From JAEUMY01 sp031394355 (GTDB lineage Bacteria > Pseudomonadota > Gammaproteobacteria > Burkholderiales > Usitatibacteraceae): a stretch of 64,000 bases of DNA. This document shows, one piece after another, positions 60,795-64,000 of the stretch. The notes beneath the pieces are model-generated. The model had not been told where the DNA came from. It did no database searches and was given only the letters and a program-made list of their open reading frames with translations. The position numbers and the translations under genes were made by a program. The DNA is taken from contig JANNSU010000051.1 in assembly GCA_031394355.1 (NCBI GenBank), positions 1 to 64,000 on the forward strand, read 5' to 3'. Position 1 is the first letter of the stretch; the number at the start of each line of letters is the position of its first letter.

Positions 60795-61367
60795 TCAGAA
60801 CCCCGACCCCGGCTGCTTCAGAAACTCGATTTCCTCCGCCGTGCTTTCCCGCCCCAATGCAGCATTGCGATGCGGAAAGCGGCCGAAGCGCTCGATGATG
60901 ACGCGATGCTTCTCGGCCCAGATGTGCATGTCCTTCGTCTCCGGGTACACCGCGAGTGCCTTCATGAGATCGAGGCACTCTTCCTGATCCTTGAGACTCT
61001 CGGAATGCTCCAGCGGCAGATACGCGAATATTCGCACTGCGGGGGGCCACTGCTGATCGAAGCCGCTGGCGATGACATGGCGCGCCACATCCAGCGCACG
61101 CGCATCACCTGAGAACGCACGCGCATCGCCGCGAAAGATGTTGCGCGGGAACTGGTCCAGCAGGATGAGCAGCGCCAGCGCAGAGTTGGACTCGCTGCGC
61201 CATGCGTCGAGCTCGCCCGCGATGGCGGATTCAATGAGCGGCAGGAAGCTGTTGCGAATATTCGCATCAAACTCTGCGTCCTTTTGGAACCACTCCTTGC
61301 GCGATTTGCCGCGCTCCGCGTCTGGACCTAACCAGAAATCCAGCACCTCATTGACTCGTGAATCCAC
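60795..61367 (-). CDS. DUF924 family protein
   Basis: 190 residues from a GTG at 61367, with AGGGGAG 6 nt upstream. Marks: VNEVLDFWLGPDAERGKSRK, EWFQKDAEFDANIRNSF, ALLILLDQFPRNIFRGDARA, then AYLPLEHSESLKDQEECLDL and NAALGRESTAEEIEFLKQPG. DUF924 is a TPR-like all-helical family of unknown role. It starts 16 bp after the FAD oxidoreductase stop, so the two share an operon. Palindromes at 61024 (RIFA) and 61254 (ANIR). Confidence 0.88.
   Translation of the reverse strand: MDSRVNEVLDFWLGPDAERGKSRKEWFQKDAEFDANIRNSFLPLIESAIAGELDAWRSESNSALALLILLDQFPRNIFRGDARAFSGDARALDVARHVIASGFDQQWPPAVRIFAYLPLEHSESLKDQEECLDLMKALAVYPETKDMHIWAEKHRVIIERFGRFPHRNAALGRESTAEEIEFLKQPGSGF
61024..61035. repeat. GCGAATATTCGC palindrome, in DUF924 gene
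   Basis: Exact copy; frame gives RIFA. Confidence 0.95.
61254..61265. repeat. GCGAATATTCGC palindrome, in DUF924 gene
   Basis: Exact copy; frame gives ANIR. Confidence 0.95.
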
Positions 61368-61383
61368 TTTTGTCTCCCCTATC

Positions 61384-63054
61384 CTATCCGCGCCGATATC
61401 GTAATGAGTCACTGCGTATGCCGAGCTTCGCCAGCACCGCCTCCGCCGCCGCAACACCGCGATCATTCGATTCTTCAAATAGCGAGAGTCCGCTTGCATC
61501 CGCATGCGCAAAGTGGAGGCGCGCCTTCTTCGCTGCTGTCCAGGCGTGAATGCGCGCCTGATCCGCTCCCCAGATGAGTCCGGGACGCGGCACCGCCATG
61601 GCATGCCCATTGGTGAATACATCCACGGATGTCGTGAGGCTGCGGATTTCGGGATGCGGGCGCTCAAGATCCATGAACGCCGCCTCGGCCCAGGTTTCGC
61701 GCTTCAGGCTGAGCAGCTTCTTGCGTGCTTCGGCCGGCGCACCGCTGGCCAACGGGAAATACCAGGTCAGTACCGTCGGGCCAGGCAGCGTGGCAACACC
61801 TTGATGCGTGGCGACGACATAGCCCAAGGAGGCGCTGTCGTAGATCACGTTGTCCCATGAGAGTGGCGCGCCATGATGCAGATGCGGCAGCTCGGACAGC
61901 GTCAGATTGGCGGTAAGCCACGGTGCATAGTCACGCGCCTTCAGCGACGTCGCCAGGTCCGTCTCGCCGACCAGCGCGCGTGCGGCGAAGGCGAATGGCG
62001 CTGCCCAGATCACCTCGTCTGCCAATATCTCGATGCTGCGCGATTCGGCGGCGAGATATACGGTCAGCGAAACATCCTTCGCGCGTGGCTCGATGCGATG
62101 CACCAGCGCTTGTGGGCGAAGGTTGAAGCCGCCGCGCTCGACGAGTTTCTTCACTACATAGCCATTGCCCTCGGGCCAGGTGAGGACCGCATCGGGGTCG
62201 GCTTCGCGATGAGACTCTCGCGTGCCGTCTGCAAAAAGGGCTGAGTCCCGACAGGCGAAATAGTGGATACCTGCCCACGCGGAGACGTTGCGATAGTCGC
62301 AGCCGTAATCGTCGCGCGTGGCGTAGTTGACCAGCCAGTGCACAGCCTCGGACGTGAAGCCCTCCGCCTGCAGCCAGGCGGCCATGGTGATGCGGTCGAG
62401 GTTGGTGAATTCCGGATCGCACGACGAATGCGAAAGCGGGATGGCAAAAGCGCGGCGGCCGTCTTTGCCCCGCGCAACCTGAAATGCTTTGATACGCGCC
62501 TGGAATTGTTGCCATTCCTTGCGCTCGCCCTCGCTGATGCCCTCGGTCGGGTTGAGGCCATCCACCCACTGACCGTTGCGGTACAGACGTTCATGCGGTG
62601 CCTGCGCCAGCGCACGCTCCTGGTACTTCGGCTGCTTGGCATCCGGATCGCCTTTGAGCACGCCGATATCGGCGAGGAGATGCTTCGCCGCACGCGCCTC
62701 GGGTGTAGGCAGCGGAATGTAGTGCGCGCCAATCGGATACGCACTCACCGCGTTCTGGCCCCAGCGCGAGTTGCCACCCGCCACATTCTCCAGCTCCAGC
62801 AGCTCGACATCGCGGAAGCCCGCGCGCTGCAATCGCCACGCAGCCGACAGACCGGAAATCCCCGCACCCACGATGACGATCTTGCGACGGATGGTCTCGC
62901 TGACAGCAGGCAGTCCGCCATCACGCAGCCGGTGCCCCAGCGCGTGACCGGTGCCGGTCAACGTGCCAGGCGGCGAAGGCGGCGTCTTTGATCCACGTCC
63001 ACAGCCGGAGGCAGCCAGCGCAGCAGAGACCGCGAGGAAGGCGCGGCGATTCAA
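61384..63054 (-). CDS. FAD-dependent amine-oxidase-like oxidoreductase, Tat-type leader
   Basis: 556 residues. The leader MNRRAFLAVSAALAASGCGR has twin Arg and a lipobox-like SGC. The FAD-binding motif is KIVIVGAGISGLSAAWRLQR; then LLELENVAGGNSRWGQNAVS, GIHYFACRDSALFADG, and C-terminal PGLIWGADQARIHAWTAAKK. Looks like a flavin amine oxidase family member. The downstream-in-window spermidine-synthase-like gene on the same strand suggests polyamine-linked chemistry. Substrate unproven. Confidence 0.82.
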   Translation of the reverse strand: MNRRAFLAVSAALAASGCGRGSKTPPSPPGTLTGTGHALGHRLRDGGLPAVSETIRRKIVIVGAGISGLSAAWRLQRAGFRDVELLELENVAGGNSRWGQNAVSAYPIGAHYIPLPTPEARAAKHLLADIGVLKGDPDAKQPKYQERALAQAPHERLYRNGQWVDGLNPTEGISEGERKEWQQFQARIKAFQVARGKDGRRAFAIPLSHSSCDPEFTNLDRITMAAWLQAEGFTSEAVHWLVNYATRDDYGCDYRNVSAWAGIHYFACRDSALFADGTRESHREADPDAVLTWPEGNGYVVKKLVERGGFNLRPQALVHRIEPRAKDVSLTVYLAAESRSIEILADEVIWAAPFAFAARALVGETDLATSLKARDYAPWLTANLTLSELPHLHHGAPLSWDNVIYDSASLGYVVATHQGVATLPGPTVLTWYFPLASGAPAEARKKLLSLKRETWAEAAFMDLERPHPEIRSLTTSVDVFTNGHAMAVPRPGLIWGADQARIHAWTAAKKARLHFAHADASGLSLFEESNDRGVAAAEAVLAKLGIRSDSLRYRRG

Positions 63055-63060
63055 GGGCTT

Positions 63061-63091
63061 CCCGGATTCGGCTTCGCTCCACCCGGGCTAC
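63061..63091. repeat. CCCGGAT...CCGGGCTAC repeat
   Basis: Variant of the family seen at 20098 and 60673, just upstream of the FAD oxidoreductase start. Confidence 0.6.
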
Positions 63092-63130
63092 GCTTGTATT
63101 GCGACATCCATTCAGACTCCAAAAGGCGTA

Positions 63131-63220
63131 ACACAGATGAACTCGGATTACGGCTGGATGAACACAGGTTGATAGTCGTGCCATCGACCAATCTGTGTTC
63201 ATCCGTGTTCATCTGTGTTT
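63131..63220. repeat. Long inverted repeat of the ACACAGATGAAC family
   Basis: AACACAGATGAACTCGGATT on the left and CTGTGTTCATCCGTGTTCAT on the right. A relative of 7295-7394 and 60566-60761. Confidence 0.7.
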
Positions 63221-63261
63221 GCAATTGACTTTTCTTTAAACGGAGCGCGTTTGATGCGCCA

Positions 63262-64000
63262 TCACGATCCGCCCCGGCGCCACTCGCCCTCGAAATACTG
63301 CACGAGCGCCTGGTTGTTGAGCCGGTTCACGACCGTGGGCACGCGCTCCATGTCCTTGGGGAAGGTGAAGAGTGCCGGGTGCAGCTTGGCATCCATGAAT
63401 CGCGTGGGCACGCTGTACGATGCCGGTGGCGAATATTCGCGTGACGAACCGGCCTTCGTCGCGATGATGAAACCCCACTCGCCAAATGACGGCACGAGCG
63501 CGTGATAGGGCGTCGTCCGAAAGCCTGATTCCTCCAGCGTCGTGACGACGCACCAGAACGATTTCCGCGCATAGAGGGGCGAGGTGGACTGAATCACCGC
63601 CATGCCCTGCTCCGACAATCGTCGATGCAGCAGCGAATAGAAGGCGGTCGTGTAGAGCTTGCCCAGCGAGTGGTTGCTGGGATCGGGGAAGTCGATGACG
63701 ACGAGGTCGAAGAATTCGCGCGACTGTTCCAGCCAGACGAAAGCATCGGCATTCACGACCTTCACCTTGGGCGAGCTGAGCGCGTCGGCATTGAGCTTGC
63801 GCAGCTGCTCCGCCTTGGTGAAGAGATCGGTCATGGCCGGATCGAGATCCACCAGCGTCACCGACTCCACCTGCGGGTATTTGAGCACTTCGCGCACGGC
63901 CATGCCGTCGCCGCCGCCCAGGACCAGCACGCGACGGGCACCCGGCAAGGTAGCCAGCGCCGGATGCACCAGCGCCTCGTGATAGCGATATTCGTCCAAC
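63262..64000 (-). CDS. Spermidine-synthase-like (polyamine aminopropyltransferase family) protein, partial
   Basis: The last 245 codons are visible; the start lies beyond the window. MDEYRYHEALVHPALATLPG, then VLVLGGGDGMAVREVLKYPQ (SAM/dcSAM site), VTLVDLDPAMTDLFTKAEQL, and VVIDFPDPSNHSLGKLYTTA are standard for SpeE. Many betaproteobacterial homologues have an N-terminal membrane domain; that cannot be checked here. It lies 207 bp upstream of the FAD oxidoreductase. The palindrome at 63429 gives EYS. Confidence 0.88.
   Translation of the reverse strand, partial: LDEYRYHEALVHPALATLPGARRVLVLGGGDGMAVREVLKYPQVESVTLVDLDPAMTDLFTKAEQLRKLNADALSSPKVKVVNADAFVWLEQSREFFDLVVIDFPDPSNHSLGKLYTTAFYSLLHRRLSEQGMAVIQSTSPLYARKSFWCVVTTLEESGFRTTPYHALVPSFGEWGFIIATKAGSSREYSPPASYSVPTRFMDAKLHPALFTFPKDMERVPTVVNRLNNQALVQYFEGEWRRGGS
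63429..63440. repeat. GCGAATATTCGC palindrome, in speE-like gene
   Basis: Exact copy; frame gives EYS. Confidence 0.95.

Overview
High-GC Gram-negative chromosome, most probably a betaproteobacterium. The basis is the EarP/EF-P(Arg32) pair, a Bug/TctC-type solute-binding protein, DUF3422, DUF6356 and a bCNG-like MscS channel. No 16S gene is present, so genus and species are not called.

Layout. 0-0.26 kb: 5' end of an IS110-family transposase, cut by the window edge, beside a REP-like hairpin. 0.26-4.7 kb: YciI protein, membrane protein, and an ECF sigma factor with its putative membrane anti-sigma. 5-7.2 kb: katG. 7.3-11.1 kb: GNAT acetyltransferase and a three-gene operon (fructosamine-kinase family, hypothetical, M20 peptidase). 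11.2-12.9 kb: a Fic protein behind six helically phased iterons. 13-16.7 kb: an exported TPR-CHAT protease-like protein. 16.8-21.4 kb: metC, a small duplicated membrane-protein module, a SAF-domain oxidoreductase, a GarR-type dehydrogenase and DUF6356. 21.6-29.1 kb: Lrp regulator, earP-efp, a PAS-GGDEF sensor, an exported methyltransferase and an MscS-CNBD channel.

29.3-42.8 kb is an accessory RHS region. It holds a secreted YD-repeat shell gene, a translationally coupled second gene carrying adaptor + RHS core + toxin-like tip, a truncated second copy of that gene, and three orphan core/tip cassettes with small immunity-like genes. It is broken by a RAYT element and an IS30 element. It is flanked by a 58-bp direct repeat and lies next to tRNA-Ala(CGC), whose 3' end is also duplicated. 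43-50.6 kb: metzincin-type lipoprotein, DUF3422, lgt, Bug protein, secreted hypothetical. 50.8-52.5 kb: ilvD. 52.6-54.5 kb: an AT-richer three-gene operon (TIGR04255-like plus two unknowns) ending in a strong hairpin. 54.7-64 kb: orphan RelB/DinJ antitoxin, double-motif aspartyl-protease-like protein, LytS/LytT-type two-component pair, M28 peptidase, DUF924, FAD oxidoreductase and a spermidine-synthase-like gene running off the edge.

The most striking signal is a 12-bp palindrome, GCGAATATTCGC (consensus TGCGAATATTCGCA). There are 27 exact copies plus 4 with one outer mismatch, inside and between genes, and none between 22.29 and 45.97 kb. It resembles the cyanobacterial HIP1 in behaviour but not in sequence. 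Intergenic regions also carry several families of longer REP-like repeats.
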